A stretch of 64,000 nt of DNA from Paraburkholderia polaris (GTDB lineage: Bacteria > Pseudomonadota > Gammaproteobacteria > Burkholderiales > Burkholderiaceae): assembly GCF_012927345.1 (NCBI RefSeq), contig NZ_JABBGJ010000047.1:23597-87596 (forward strand). Direction: 5' to 3'. This document shows, one piece after another, positions 18,000 to 27,533 of the stretch (the stretch's first letter is position 1; each line of letters starts with the position of its first letter). A program made the translations under genes and the position numbers. The notes beneath the pieces were generated by a model that saw only the letters and a program-made list of their open reading frames with translations, searched no databases and had not been told where the DNA came from.

Positions 18000-18929
18000 A
18001 TGACATCCGCTACGGTAAAGCAACTGGTACGCATCAGTCGTAACGTTTCAAATCTCCGACGCAGCGTCGCCTTTTATCACGAGCGCCTCGGCTTTAGGAC
18101 GAGCAGCCCAAGCTTCACCATGAGCCCCGCACTCGCCCGCATGCTTGGATATCCCGACGGAATACCGACGATCCAACGTCTGAAGTTCGGCGCCCAGGAG
18201 CTTGAACTGATTGAAGCAGGTCCGGGTGTGCGCCGCTATCCTACTGACAGTACATCGGCCGATCTGTGGTTTCAGCACTTCGCCATACGATGCGTCGACA
18301 TCGATACGGCATACCGACGCCTTTATCGCCCAGATTGCGTGTCGCCATCGCCCATTGCGATTTCCCAACGGGCAGGCAACGCACCGGCACCGATACGATT
18401 GCCGGCGCACAGTGGTGGCGCGAGCGCTTTCAAGTTCAGAGATCCCGATGGGCATCCGCTTGAACTGCTTCAACTGCCTGGATATCCCGACGCGCAACCC
18501 GGTGATCCGGATGGTATCGACCACTCTGCAATCAGTGTGGCCGATGCGCAGCGAAGTATTGCCTTCTACACGGGGATCCTGGGAATGACAGTCGTCAGCC
18601 GGCAAACCAACTACGGTGACGAGCAATGCCTGCTCGACAACTTGCAAGGTGATCAAGTGGATGTCGTCGCCTTGCAGCCTTCCGGGAAAGTGACGCCGCA
18701 TATCGAACTGCTTGCCTACCGGTCACCGGTTGGAAGGTCGCTGACAACGTCATCGACACCGAGCGATATTGCAAGCGACAGACTTGTACTGGAGGTTTCA
18801 GACGTACGCGCTATCGTCGACTCGCTAGCGGTTCCACAACGAGGCGTCGTGAGCAACTGCTCCCAGGCGTCTACCGCGCTCCTTTCGGATCCCGATGGTC
18901 ACCTTCTGTTGCTTGTCGAACATACCTAA
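18000..18929 (+). CDS. VOC-superfamily (glyoxalase/dioxygenase fold) protein, two-module
   Basis: From ATG 18000 the protein is 309 residues and contains two VOC modules. The first runs from about 8 to 165 (VRISRNVSNLRRSVAFYHERLGF, shown here as RNVSNLRRSVAFYHERLGF; ending FKFRDPDGHPLELLQLPG). The second runs from about 180 to 305 (DHSAISVADAQRSIAFYTGIL; ending LLSDPDGHLLLLVEH). His and Glu metal ligands are visible in both repeats. It may be a metal-dependent dioxygenase or lyase acting on the product of the GMC enzyme; this is inferred from operon position. The longer upstream frame from 17838 overlaps the cupin gene and is rejected. Confidence 0.85.
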   Translation: MTSATVKQLVRISRNVSNLRRSVAFYHERLGFRTSSPSFTMSPALARMLGYPDGIPTIQRLKFGAQELELIEAGPGVRRYPTDSTSADLWFQHFAIRCVDIDTAYRRLYRPDCVSPSPIAISQRAGNAPAPIRLPAHSGGASAFKFRDPDGHPLELLQLPGYPDAQPGDPDGIDHSAISVADAQRSIAFYTGILGMTVVSRQTNYGDEQCLLDNLQGDQVDVVALQPSGKVTPHIELLAYRSPVGRSLTTSSTPSDIASDRLVLEVSDVRAIVDSLAVPQRGVVSNCSQASTALLSDPDGHLLLLVEHT

Positions 18930-19369
18930 CCGATGCTGTGGAGACTTGATGGATGCGCGGTTCACGCGTTGCTGGAAAGTATATTGAGGCAGCGACGACT
19001 CCTATGTCAACGGCAACGTCGCGCAGATCGCGCCTCAACCGGTGCCTCGACGAGCATTCGTACGCATCAAACGTGTATGTGCCATCAGAGTGTCCGCCCG
19101 GCCTTCACCTCGCGGTCAATCGCTGTCCTCATATGGTCAAATGACGCATCGAATGCATTTTCCATGCTGCGGAAGCACCCGGCAGCGAGCCCCTCGAACC
19201 CAGGTGCGGCAGACGATCAATCACACGTCCTGCACGAGATGAAAGCGGTTGTTGCAGCGACGCTACTCCCCTCCCAGACCGCTCAAGCTCACCTCTCGAT
19301 GAACAGCCATCGATAGTCAGAATACGCAGGTCAGCGGAAGCAATGGGCGGCCCCTCCGCTTTTGCTGCT
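18930..19369. other. Intergenic region, about 440 bases
   Basis: Short frames occur on the plus strand, but none has a ribosome site or recognisable motif. I see no gene, repeat or hairpin that I can support. Confidence 0.4.
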
Positions 19370-19546
19370 TTATGTCTTTGCCATTTCGGATTTCATCTGG
19401 TTGTACTCGTCCAGCTTTATCTCTTCTCCTGCATGGTCTCGTTTGCGGATCGCCTTTCCGTTCGTGTGGTAATACCTAGTCGGACCGGTGACCTCGCGAG
19501 TGTCAGTCGGTGCCGGTCGCGCGTTGGGCGAGCTCGCGAGGAACAT
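19370..19546 (-). CDS. Possible small hypothetical protein (58 residues)
   Basis: On the minus strand ATG 19546 to TAA 19370 gives a peptide beginning MFLASSPNARPAP, with TRYYHTNGKAIRKRD in the middle and a charged tail (DEYNQMKSEMAKT). The composition looks protein-like. The hydrophobic start suggests it could be the remains of an exported stress protein whose signal region lies upstream of an in-frame TAG. The family is not recognised. Confidence 0.3.
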   Translation of the reverse strand: MFLASSPNARPAPTDTREVTGPTRYYHTNGKAIRKRDHAGEEIKLDEYNQMKSEMAKT

Positions 19547-19672
19547 CCCCAGTGCGACGACACATTCACTTCGAAGATCGGTTCTCCACTAGACGATCGG
19601 ACATTCGACGCCGCAACCCGAATCGCCAACCGCAAACTCCCGTCGCGGTGAACGATGGCGTAACCGAGGCCG

Positions 19673-19843
19673 TTACGTTTTGAGTGGCGCCTTCGCCTGA
19701 CCATGTGTGGCTTGCGTCTTGCCGAGGGCCTTTTCGGTTTGGCGTTTCAACGTAATCGTTTCGTCTCCAATGGCCTTGCCGACTACCTCCTTCACTTTCC
19801 ATTTTGCTTCCTCGCCGCAGCCTTTCATCCACTCTTCGGTCAT
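19673..19843 (-). CDS. CsbD-family stress-response protein
   Basis: From ATG 19843 (GGGAGAAGTACC before the start) the protein is 56 residues. It has the CsbD pattern: highly charged, Lys/Glu-rich helices with WKVKEVVGKAIGDETITLKR and a C-terminal KALGKTQ repeat-like segment. CsbD proteins are small abundant stress proteins of unknown biochemical role, induced by general stress sigma factors in other bacteria. It sits downstream of the DUF3309-like gene on the same strand, 120 bases away. Confidence 0.8.
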   Translation of the reverse strand: MTEEWMKGCGEEAKWKVKEVVGKAIGDETITLKRQTEKALGKTQATHGQAKAPLKT

Positions 19844-19963
19844 GGTACTTCTCCCTGGAAATGACGTATGGCCTTGCTGATCGACACATGCCTGTCGCTT
19901 GCGTCCAGAAGAAACGCCCGACATGGGTCATCGTGATTCATTTATCAAAGCCGGGTCTCGTAT

Positions 19964-20119
19964 TCATAGTCTTTGGAGAACCAACATTAGCAGTACCGTC
20001 AACATGAGGATGCCCAGCAAACCGCTCGGCATATACCCCCACGAACGGCTATATCGCCACGCAGGTATCGCACCCAGCAAGCCAAATCCCAGCACCGAAA
20101 TCAACAGAATGGCTAACAC
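19964..20119 (-). CDS. DUF3309-type small membrane protein
   Basis: GTG 20119 to TGA 19964 encodes 51 residues. A hydrophobic helix (VLAILLISVLGFGLLGAIPA) is followed by WRYSRSWGYMPSG and a second hydrophobic helix ending in LVLQRL. The aromatic W-S-WGY-PSG linker between two helices is the mark of this small family, which often lies beside CsbD and PRC-barrel stress genes. GGAGAA stands correctly before the GTG. The function is unknown; it is probably an inner-membrane micropeptide. Confidence 0.75.
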   Translation of the reverse strand: MLAILLISVLGFGLLGAIPAWRYSRSWGYMPSGLLGILMLTVLLMLVLQRL

Positions 20120-20835
20120 CGCACTTCTCCGTTTTCAACTCTATGCTTTGACTGATTCATCGCCGCACTTCCGGACAGCGCGTAGAGTATCCGTGTCCCT
20201 GCTGAGCTATCGCGCCAAGGCTATCAACGCTGACGTCGCATTCGTAACGTTCGGCATGCAACCGCCCTACCCTCAGGCTGACATTCATTCGTGGCGTAGT
20301 CGGTACGGTGGCGGACGCCAGGACAGGCTGAGAACCGTCATATTTAGAGAGCACGGCTGCTGTGCACGCATCCTTGGTTGACCCAACCACGAACGTCGGT
20401 CGGCGTCAACGCATGGCCCACATGCATCCGGCTTGGGCACGGTAGTTGCCGGTAGAGCAGGATTCCTTCCAATAGCTCGACGGCGACCACATCCATCTTG
20501 AAGCCCAACTTGACGTCATGGAAACCTTCTGATGTATCACTGGCGACAGATGTAGGGATGAACGAGCCGTGCAACATTCCCTGGTTTCAGGGAGCAATGT
20601 CGATCACAACACCAAATACCCATGCCCTGCAACCGGCCGGTCACCGGTCGAGATCGTCTCCAGTTCCACCTTCATTCACCCAGATTTCGATACGATCCAT
20701 TCCGGGCAGTGCGATTCTTTGCGAAGATCAAGTATGAGTCGGGCCTCAACTTTTCCTCCCTTCAGCGTCTGGAGGTCTTACGCTGTGCGACCTGAGAAGA
20801 GGCTGAGCGTGTGACTACGTCACATCGGCCACACA
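20120..20835. other. Intergenic/degraded region, about 715 bases
   Basis: Several short frames on both strands have no recognisable domain. On the minus strand the pieces MDRIEIWVNEGGTGDDLDR (about 20636-20692) and a 77-codon frame (20344-20577) look like protein but are separated by stops, so this may be another decayed gene. No assignment is possible. Confidence 0.35.
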
Positions 20836-21084
20836 GTGAGGTTCACCACGAAACAATGCAAATACCCATTTTTTGTCGTCCTACTCGTAATGGCCTTAAC
20901 GAGTGGGCCTGTTTGGGCTCAAGGGACACCGCAAACCATCAATGTGAAGCGAGTCGATGTGGTACAACTGGCGACCGGCTATCGCGCCTCGAAATTCGAA
21001 GGTTCTTCCGTATACAACAGCAACAAGGAAACGATCGGGACCATTGATGATCTGATCATCGGCCCAACCGATCCGGTACCGTAG
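20836..21084 (+). pseudogene. Exported PRC-barrel protein, truncated
   Basis: The frame starts MRFTTKQCKYPFFVVLLVMA, a signal peptide ending around PVWAQG. It then gives VQLATGYRASKFEGSSVYN, SNKETIGTIDDLIIGPTDPV, the first half of a PRC barrel, and stops at 21084. The remaining strands normally continuing after DLII..P.G (as in the barrel at 11225) are missing. The sequence after the stop belongs to a ClpB-like remnant on the other strand, so the gene was cut by a rearrangement. Confidence 0.75.
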
Positions 21085-21800
21085 TATGGCGTTACCGACC
21101 TTCAAGGTTTCGCCGAGAGCCTCCCGCGCCAGCAGCGTCTCCACCTCGATCTGCATCTGTCATCTGAGTTCACGGGCGCCGAACTGGGGCTGATAGCTCG
21201 TTTCGACCGCATATTCGACGACGGAGTCGTCAACCTCGACGATGAATTCGCGGCGCCGCCGCAGTGCGCACTACACGGTCGAGTTGGATCCGGACGATTT
21301 CGCGCATGTTTTCGAGCGTCAGTACATGAAATACAGTCACCTCATCGACGCGCTCAGGAATTCCGGCCTGAAGTGTTTTTTGAGTATCTGCAACAATCCT
21401 TCCCTGAGAACTTTCTCCCTCATGCGCGTGGACTCGGGTGGTCCCGGGTCGTCCGTGATCTTCGACGCACGCACGTTGCTCATCGCAATGATGACGGTAT
21501 TCGAGAAATTGACGAAACGCGCCTTCCCGTCCGTCAGCGCCCATCGCCAAACTCCTGCAGCAGGACGTTACTCACGTCGGGACGTGCCTTCTCGATCTCC
21601 TCAAGCAGGATCACGCTGTAAGGCCGCCGCCTGACGCGCTCAGTCAGTTGGCCGCCCCCTTTGTACCCCCCACCTAACCCGGCGGCGCGCCGATCAGACG
21701 AGCGACAGCGTGACGCTCATATATTCAGACATGTCTATCCAGATAGTCGCCGGCTTGTCGCCGCACACCGTCTCGGGCAGCGTCTTGGCAAGCTCTGTCT
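21085..21800 (-). pseudogene. ClpB/ClpC-type AAA+ ATPase, C-terminal half, multiply broken
   Basis: Reading the minus strand across frames gives, in order: TELAKTLPETVCGDKPATIW and IDMSEYM (after Walker A), SRLIGAPPG, QLTERVRRRPYSVILLEEIE (Walker B region) and KARPDVSNVLLQEF, TDGKARFVNFSNTVIIAMSN (sensor 1 region), ERVDEVTVFHVLTLENMREI, then YQPQFGARELR and VETLLAREALGETLKVGNAI. This is the second AAA+ module of a Clp disaggregase. At least four frameshifts or stops interrupt it, and the N-terminal half is absent. It ends where the truncated PRC gene ends. Confidence 0.8.
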
Positions 21801-22281
21801 GCCTACGTCAGGGTGCCCCACCATTTCCAGAATACCGTTCCAAAGGGAGACGGGTATGCGGTTCAGCTAGCCTTTTCTCCTGGAAGCCCTTGCCCGCTAC
21901 CGTACAGACCTCTTGCTGGATATGTGGGATTGTCAAACGATGGCATATCACCCGCCATCTCGCTTCGACGGCCACTGGATATGAGAGGCAGGCGTGGATA
22001 AATCTGGCTTCACTCCGAGCCTCGTCTCGATTACCGAAGGGCTCTACAACCCTTAGGTTATCGCGTTTTGCCGTCGTTTAACGCCGCGCACTGTACTGGT
22101 TAAAGTCTTCGAGATTATGTCGAATCCTTCGCGAACGTCATCACATTTGCCCGTGTGTGGCTGATAGCTAGATGCCGGGGTTAGGAAGACCGTCACCGAA
22201 GCGCTGCCCTGCATCAAACGTGGAATTCTAGCTAGCAATACGCATCGTCTCAAATACTCACTTTCCCAAGGAGAGTAACCA
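21801..22281. other. Intergenic region upstream of the glycosyltransferase
   Basis: About 480 bases with no supported gene. The last 100 bases should hold the glycosyltransferase promoter; AAGGAGAGTAACCA just before 22282 is a good ribosome site. Confidence 0.4.
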
Positions 22282-23346
22282 ATGAGAATCGCACAGATCG
22301 CGCCATTGCACGAGGCCGTTCCTCCCCGGTTCTACGGCGGCACCGAGCGCGTGGTTTCCTATCTCACCGACGCACTTGTCGACCTGGGTCACGACGTGAC
22401 CCTGTTCGCAAGTGGGGACTCGGACACGAAGGCCACGCTCGAAGCAGTATGGCCGCATGCCTTGCGGCTCGACCCGTCGATCCGCGACGCCATCGCACCG
22501 CATATGGTGCTACTGGAAAGGGTCCGCCAGGTCGCCCATGAGTTCGATGTGCTTCACAGTCACCTCGACTATCTGCCGTTCTCGCTGTTCTCGCAACTCG
22601 ACGTACCTTTCGTGACAACGCTTCATGGCCGCCTCGACCTGCCGGAGCTACAACCGGTGTTCGGCGTGTTCCCGAAGGCACCGGTCATTTCGATCTCCAA
22701 CTCGCAACGGTTACCGTTGCCGCATGCGAACTGGCTAAACACGATTTATCACGGTCTGCCGGAAACTCCCCTGCTGCCGATGAGCCGGAAAGAGCCGGAA
22801 TACCTCGCTTTCCTGGGACGTATCTGCCCTGAAAAGGGAGTCGACGCGGCCATCGTGATCGCAAGAGAAAGCGGTCTGCCGTTAAAGATCGCTGCCAAAG
22901 TGGACAAGGCCGACCTCGCGTACTTCAAGACTACCATCGAACCGCTTCTGTCCCTGCCCAACATTGAGTTCGTCGGTGAAATCACGGAGGCCCAGAAACC
23001 GGCGTTCCTGTCGGGTGCCAAAGCACTCCTTTTCCCGATTGCCTGGTCGGAGCCGTTTGGCCTGGTGATGATCGAAGCCATCGGCTGCGGTACACCGGTG
23101 ATTGCGTTCAATCGTGGCTCTGTGCCTGAAGTAATTGATCACGGCCTGACTGGCTACATCTGCGAAGATGTACATGGCGCTGTTTGTGCGCTACGACGTC
23201 TTGATGAACTGTCGCGCACTGAAATCCGCGCTCAGTTCGAACGCCGATTCAGTGCGAAGGTGATGGCGCAGAACTACGTCGACGTTTATGCGACCCTGCT
23301 TCAGGGGGTAATGCACCCGGTTTTACGGCGTGCCGCTGCCGGTTGA
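22282..23346 (+). CDS. Glycosyltransferase family 4 protein
   Basis: This 354-residue GT-B enzyme has the glycine-rich N-terminal acceptor loop (PPRFYGGTERVVSYLTDAL), LHGRLDLPE, and the donor-site signature in the C-terminal lobe (LLFPIAWSEPFGLVMIEAIGCGTPVIAF), with the E-x7-E pair. The start IAQIAPLHEAVPP is typical of the subgroup annotated as trehalose- or glucan-related transferases in proteobacterial stress clusters. The donor and acceptor cannot be set from sequence. It is intact and monocistronic, with AGGAGA before ATG 22282. Confidence 0.9.
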   Translation: MRIAQIAPLHEAVPPRFYGGTERVVSYLTDALVDLGHDVTLFASGDSDTKATLEAVWPHALRLDPSIRDAIAPHMVLLERVRQVAHEFDVLHSHLDYLPFSLFSQLDVPFVTTLHGRLDLPELQPVFGVFPKAPVISISNSQRLPLPHANWLNTIYHGLPETPLLPMSRKEPEYLAFLGRICPEKGVDAAIVIARESGLPLKIAAKVDKADLAYFKTTIEPLLSLPNIEFVGEITEAQKPAFLSGAKALLFPIAWSEPFGLVMIEAIGCGTPVIAFNRGSVPEVIDHGLTGYICEDVHGAVCALRRLDELSRTEIRAQFERRFSAKVMAQNYVDVYATLLQGVMHPVLRRAAAG

Positions 23347-23912
23347 GCCGCAGGCGGTTAGAGCCACTTTCCGTGAACCGACGCGGGCGTCGGGATCCGA
23401 GCCCGTTACGCTAGCGAATTTTAGTCCGGGAAGATCAAATAGATTGCGTCGGACGTTGGATGCCCGTCACGTCGGCATCGCTTAAGCACCTTTACAATGC
23501 CCGTTTTGCGTCGCAGCCGGTAGTCGGAGAACCTCTTCGAACCCGCTGAACTTTCCCGTTGCCATACGACCTGTTTTCCGCGACGGCGGCAGCCGCAGCG
23601 AGTTTGCGGCATGCAAGGTCCAGTTACCTTCTGGCGACGTTTCCGCGCCGCTGGATGCAGGCCGGGGCAAAGGCAACAGCCATTGCACAACGCGGCCCAA
23701 CACGCCGGTTCGGCAGTGTGATAGTCCGGACCTTGCGGTGGAGTAACGACACGACAAGCTGGGCGCATGCGCGCTGCGCCGCCATAAAATTGATACGTTT
23801 CATACAGACCTCCAACCTACCGGTTGTTCGTAAGAATCGCACTGCCACACGATGTGGTTGCGATTCCGCGAATCGTCTTCCGTCCCGGGTGAACGGCCCC
23901 CGGGGCCTGCGT
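23347..23912. other. Intergenic/degraded region, about 565 bases
   Basis: Several overlapping short frames on both strands, none with a motif I recognise or consistent coding appearance. It might be another decayed gene, but I cannot name one. Confidence 0.35.
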
Positions 23913-24374
23913 TCAATCTTCCTGCTCCAGATACGACTGGTTCAGGACGGGAACGGCCACCTGCGTGACGAGATCGGAGAGTGCCGCGGCCAGGGTGTTG
24001 CCTTTCGCGCGCTGTCCAGTCTCGGCTATCACCAGAAACGTTGAGTCACTGCACTCGCTGAATGCGAACACCGCAACGTGGCCGAGTTGACGCAACGCCC
24101 ATTGGCAAAAGCGCGACTCAGGACAGGCCGTGCCTGCTTCCCCGATATACCCCGGCGTTCTCTTCGTCCGCGCGAGCGTTATACCCAATGTCTCTTCGCG
24201 CGACAATCGAACCACATGCCCTCGCCAGTCCATGGCCTCCTGCTGGGACTGGCCTCGAAACAGCACGGTGCCGTCCGGTGTCACGACGTCCCAGTCGTAT
24301 GTTGCTCCCTCCTCCATCATCGTTTCGATACGGACGTTCAAACTCGGGCAAGGTTCTGGCGTAAAGGTGGACAT
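23913..24374 (-). CDS. Hypothetical protein
   Basis: From ATG 24374 (AGGAGAAAT upstream, well spaced) the protein is 153 residues. It begins MSTFTPEPCPSLNVRIETMM and shows an alternating strand-like pattern (TYDWDVVTPDGTVLFRGQSQ, HVVRLSREE) followed by a C-terminal helix. There is no signal peptide or membrane segment. I do not recognise the family. It may be a small cytoplasmic stress protein, judging by its neighbours, upstream of the slipin region. Confidence 0.6.
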   Translation of the reverse strand: MSTFTPEPCPSLNVRIETMMEEGATYDWDVVTPDGTVLFRGQSQQEAMDWRGHVVRLSREETLGITLARTKRTPGYIGEAGTACPESRFCQWALRQLGHVAVFAFSECSDSTFLVIAETGQRAKGNTLAAALSDLVTQVAVPVLNQSYLEQED

Positions 24375-24858
24375 GGGCAATTTCTCCTTGCTGAATCTGG
24401 TCAATCAACGCGCAGCGCTGCATCTTGAACGTCAGGAACGTTGGCTGCTCCCCGCGCGGCCACCACATAGAGTGGGACACCGCAACCCATTCGTTCGCCC
24501 GGCGGGAGGAACCGGACCGCCATTGGCGCTGGGTACTGCTGCGCTGCACGAAGGCGCGGCCCCAGGGCTTCAGCTATCCGTAACGAGTCGAGGGGCGCAA
24601 CCCACGACGGTCTGAGTCGTGATGCCGGACGAAGTGACTTCGCAGCGGAACTGACCGCTTCGCGTCCGCACCTGCTGTCGATATGACTCAATCGATCTGC
24701 CCGTCGACGCATCAACGTCAATTAATTCGCAATCTGCGAGAACAGCGACCGGTTGAGCTGGATCCCTTCTCCCACGGCGACATTGAACGGGAATGTTTCT
24801 CCTCAAAGCGGACCGCTGATCGGACGAGGCCAACGTTATTCCTCGTCGTAGTGTGGGT
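24375..24858. other. Intergenic region, about 480 bases
   Basis: No gene is supported. Arginine-rich frames on both strands look like shadows of GC-rich non-coding DNA. I see no hairpin with a U-tract after the slipin gene. Confidence 0.4.
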
Positions 24859-25731
24859 CTACGCCGCGGTCTTGAACGGCGTCACCACCGGTGCCCCTGG
24901 CAGTTCATGTCCGGCAATTGCCACCGCCAGAGCAGGATTCAGACTGTCCACCATCGAAGTTGGCATGAGGATCGTCGCCCCGCGTTCCTTGGTTGTTTCG
25001 TAAATGATGTTCATCGCACGCAGTTGCAGCGCACCCGGCTGACTTTCGTAGACCCGCGCCGCTTCAACAAAATTGCAAGCGATCGCGGCTTCCGCCGATC
25101 CCAGAATCACGCGAGCCTGCTTTTCACGCTCTGCCTGCGCCTGGCGCGACATTGCGTCCTGCAGCGCTTCCGGAATCGCCACATCGCGAATTTCAACAGA
25201 ACCGACAGCGATACCCCACTCCGCGGTCTTGCCGCCGATCTCGTCGCGCAGGTGCGCGTCCGCTGCGGTTCGATCCGAAAGTAGCGTGGACAGCATCGAA
25301 GATCCAATCAATTCGCGTAACGTAGTCTGGGCCACGCGATCAATTGCCTGACGGTAATCTGTAATGGCCAGCGCGGCCTTTTGCGCGTCGCACACATGCC
25401 AGAAGATAATCGCGTCAACATTGACCGGCACCGTATCCTTGGTCAGCGCCTGCTCTGCGTTGAAAGCCGTCGTCTGGATGCGTTCGTCGATGATTGCCAC
25501 TACCGTATCCAAAACGGGGATGATCATGAAGAACCCCGCTCCCTTTACACTCTGCAGCTTACCGACGCGAAGGATGACGAATTTTTGCCAGACATTGGCA
25601 ACCTTCACGGACATTGAAATAAGGACCGCGATGATAAAAAGAGGGATGGCCAGATAGAGGTTCACGAGCCCTGCGGCTGCGATGGCCGCCAGCATGAACA
25701 CAGTGGAAAGAAGTAGTGTGATCGGATTCAT
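24859..25731 (-). CDS. Slipin / stomatin-like SPFH (band 7) membrane protein
   Basis: This 290-residue protein has two N-terminal hydrophobic segments (residues 5-45), then an SPFH domain (VWQKFVILRVGKLQSVKGAG, FMIIPVLDTVVAIIDERIQT, QALTKDTVPVNVDAIIFWHV) and a C-terminal helical region (ALQDAMSRQAQAEREKQARV). Such proteins organise membrane microdomains and often pair with NfeD proteases; none is seen here. It is the only slipin in the window and lies among envelope-stress genes. The start at 25731 is preceded by GAGGC. Confidence 0.92.
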   Translation of the reverse strand: MNPITLLLSTVFMLAAIAAAGLVNLYLAIPLFIIAVLISMSVKVANVWQKFVILRVGKLQSVKGAGFFMIIPVLDTVVAIIDERIQTTAFNAEQALTKDTVPVNVDAIIFWHVCDAQKAALAITDYRQAIDRVAQTTLRELIGSSMLSTLLSDRTAADAHLRDEIGGKTAEWGIAVGSVEIRDVAIPEALQDAMSRQAQAEREKQARVILGSAEAAIACNFVEAARVYESQPGALQLRAMNIIYETTKERGATILMPTSMVDSLNPALAVAIAGHELPGAPVVTPFKTAA

Positions 25732-25951
25732 GGTGATTGTGCCTCATGAAGCAGGAGGACGTTAATGCGAAACATCGGGCTTGATCATTCCGCGCGCGGC
25801 CATCGTGCGAACTCTGAAGGGGAAGAATCAGAGTATCGAAGAATACAATGCGCCCAATGGTGAGAGACGTCGGTACGCTGCCGTACTGGTCCCGCGACGT
25901 TCATCCCGCAGCAGCACTCAATCAAGGCGGGCGTATCCCGCTCGCCTTAAC

Positions 25952-26776
25952 CTAAGAGGCGGTTTCGCCGATGTGAGCCAGCAGCGATTCCGTATCATCC
26001 TTAGACCAGTACGTGTCCTTTCCATAGAATCCGTGAAGTGCTTGTTCGTAGCTTTGGCTAAGCGGCACACTGTCGTCATACTCGGGACTATTCCTGATTG
26101 CTTCGCGGCTGAGTTCTGTTGAAACGGTGGAGTCGAACCAGTTGGTCTGGTTAATCCATTGCGTCGCAAGTAGGACTTCCCTGCCGCCTGGCCACCAGTT
26201 TCGCGTATCAACGCTCAGGTAACGGATAACCCACGCGACGTCGTCGAAAATGAAGCCGGAAACGTGGCCAATGCTGCCGTCCACGGCTTTGATGTGACAC
26301 CCTTTCACCGCATTGGTACTGCGCAGATGAATATCCGCGGGTGATTCATCTGCATGCGGCTCGGGGTTCACCGGTGCCTCCGGGTCAAAACGTGGCGCCT
26401 CGGTCGAGCCGGGGAACGCAGGATAGGCGTCCAACCCCCATAAATTCGCGCTCCCCCAATACCTTGGATAGCCGTAGTAAAGGAGGTGGCTGGTTTCGTA
26501 CTGGCGCGATACCGGCTTATGCGTATCAATATCCGGACTGTCCCTGACCTGTTGCCGCGTGAGGTCCACCTGCACGGTACCCGAACCCGGCTCCGAGTGT
26601 CTGATTGAATACGGCGATATCAATACTTGTCGCTTACTGATCCAGCTGCCCGTGTCGACCACGAGATAGCGCACGCCCCACGCCTCGTCGTCAAAATAGG
26701 CCTGGCCGACGGTTCCCATTTCACCATCGCGCGCAACAACAGCGCACCCATGAAGACTCTCTATGCTTCGCAACAT
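25952..26776 (-). CDS. Protein with two PRC-barrel domains
   Basis: This 274-residue protein has two PRC-barrel modules, about 1-95 (LHGCAVVARDGEMGTVGQAYF, DDEAWGVRYLVVDTGSW) and about 152-245 (VKGCHIKAVDGSIGHVSGFI, DDVAWVIRYLSVDTRNWWPG). A proline-rich linker with aromatic residues separates them. There is no signal peptide. Good ribosome site GAGGAGT before ATG 26776. The module order and sequence match the broken PRC gene at 30375-30985, its closest relative in the window. PRC barrels bind proteins or ligands. The role here is unknown; it is probably a stress-associated cytoplasmic or surface protein. Confidence 0.85.
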   Translation of the reverse strand: MLRSIESLHGCAVVARDGEMGTVGQAYFDDEAWGVRYLVVDTGSWISKRQVLISPYSIRHSEPGSGTVQVDLTRQQVRDSPDIDTHKPVSRQYETSHLLYYGYPRYWGSANLWGLDAYPAFPGSTEAPRFDPEAPVNPEPHADESPADIHLRSTNAVKGCHIKAVDGSIGHVSGFIFDDVAWVIRYLSVDTRNWWPGGREVLLATQWINQTNWFDSTVSTELSREAIRNSPEYDDSVPLSQSYEQALHGFYGKDTYWSKDDTESLLAHIGETAS

Positions 26777-27533
26777 GTTCGATACTCCTCATGTGTTTCA
26801 CGACTTCACCACATCGTCTCGATCTCGCAATGCCTGTCTTCCGGCCATTGGTGCTGGTCGGCTCGGCTATCGTGGCGATCTGCCATGTCCCATCTGGCAC
26901 GTGGACGAAAAATCTCTCATCGTCGCATGATGGGCCGATGCTGTATAGACACCTCTTGAGTGCTGATCAGCGTCGCCGATTAAGGACATCTCAGACGGGA
27001 GCGTGACGCGCGGCCAGCTTTACCGCACCCTATGGAGGCGACTTTTGAATTTGCCCCCCTTCTCAAAGACACTACGCGAACTACGCGATCAACTCGGTAC
27101 GCTAGCAGTCACGGACATCACAATCGTTCGCTTGCAGGCCGACAGATACCTTTGGGGGCTCGATTGACGTTCATGCGGATGCTTTACAGTCCGGTACGGG
27201 ACCGTACCGACATCCAGTGCAGTTGCGCAGATCGTATAAACGATTCCCCGTGCGCGACTTGACGAACTGGTGGATACACACAACGAATGAAGACGCCTGA
27301 TTTCCCGGGCGCCATTGCTGCCGTCCTCACGAATGGACAACAAGCATGAGCCCACTCACGCTGTTTCTTCTCGCCGCATTTGTATTCGCGTTACTTGATT
27401 TCTGGCAATCGGTTCTGCCTAAACCGGTCGCTACATTGCTAATCACAGGAAGCTGGCACTTACATGACACAAGCGGGCCGTTGCCTCGCATCATCCTGGC
27501 AGGTTCCGCGCTATCGGTAGAAGGAAGGTCCAT
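26777..27533. other. Intergenic region, about 755 bases
   Basis: No gene is firmly supported. One plus frame (27346-27618) starts with a hydrophobic stretch (MSPLTLFLLAAFVFALLDFW), but it has no ribosome site and runs into the desaturase in another frame, so I do not call it. The region should contain the desaturase promoter. Confidence 0.4.
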
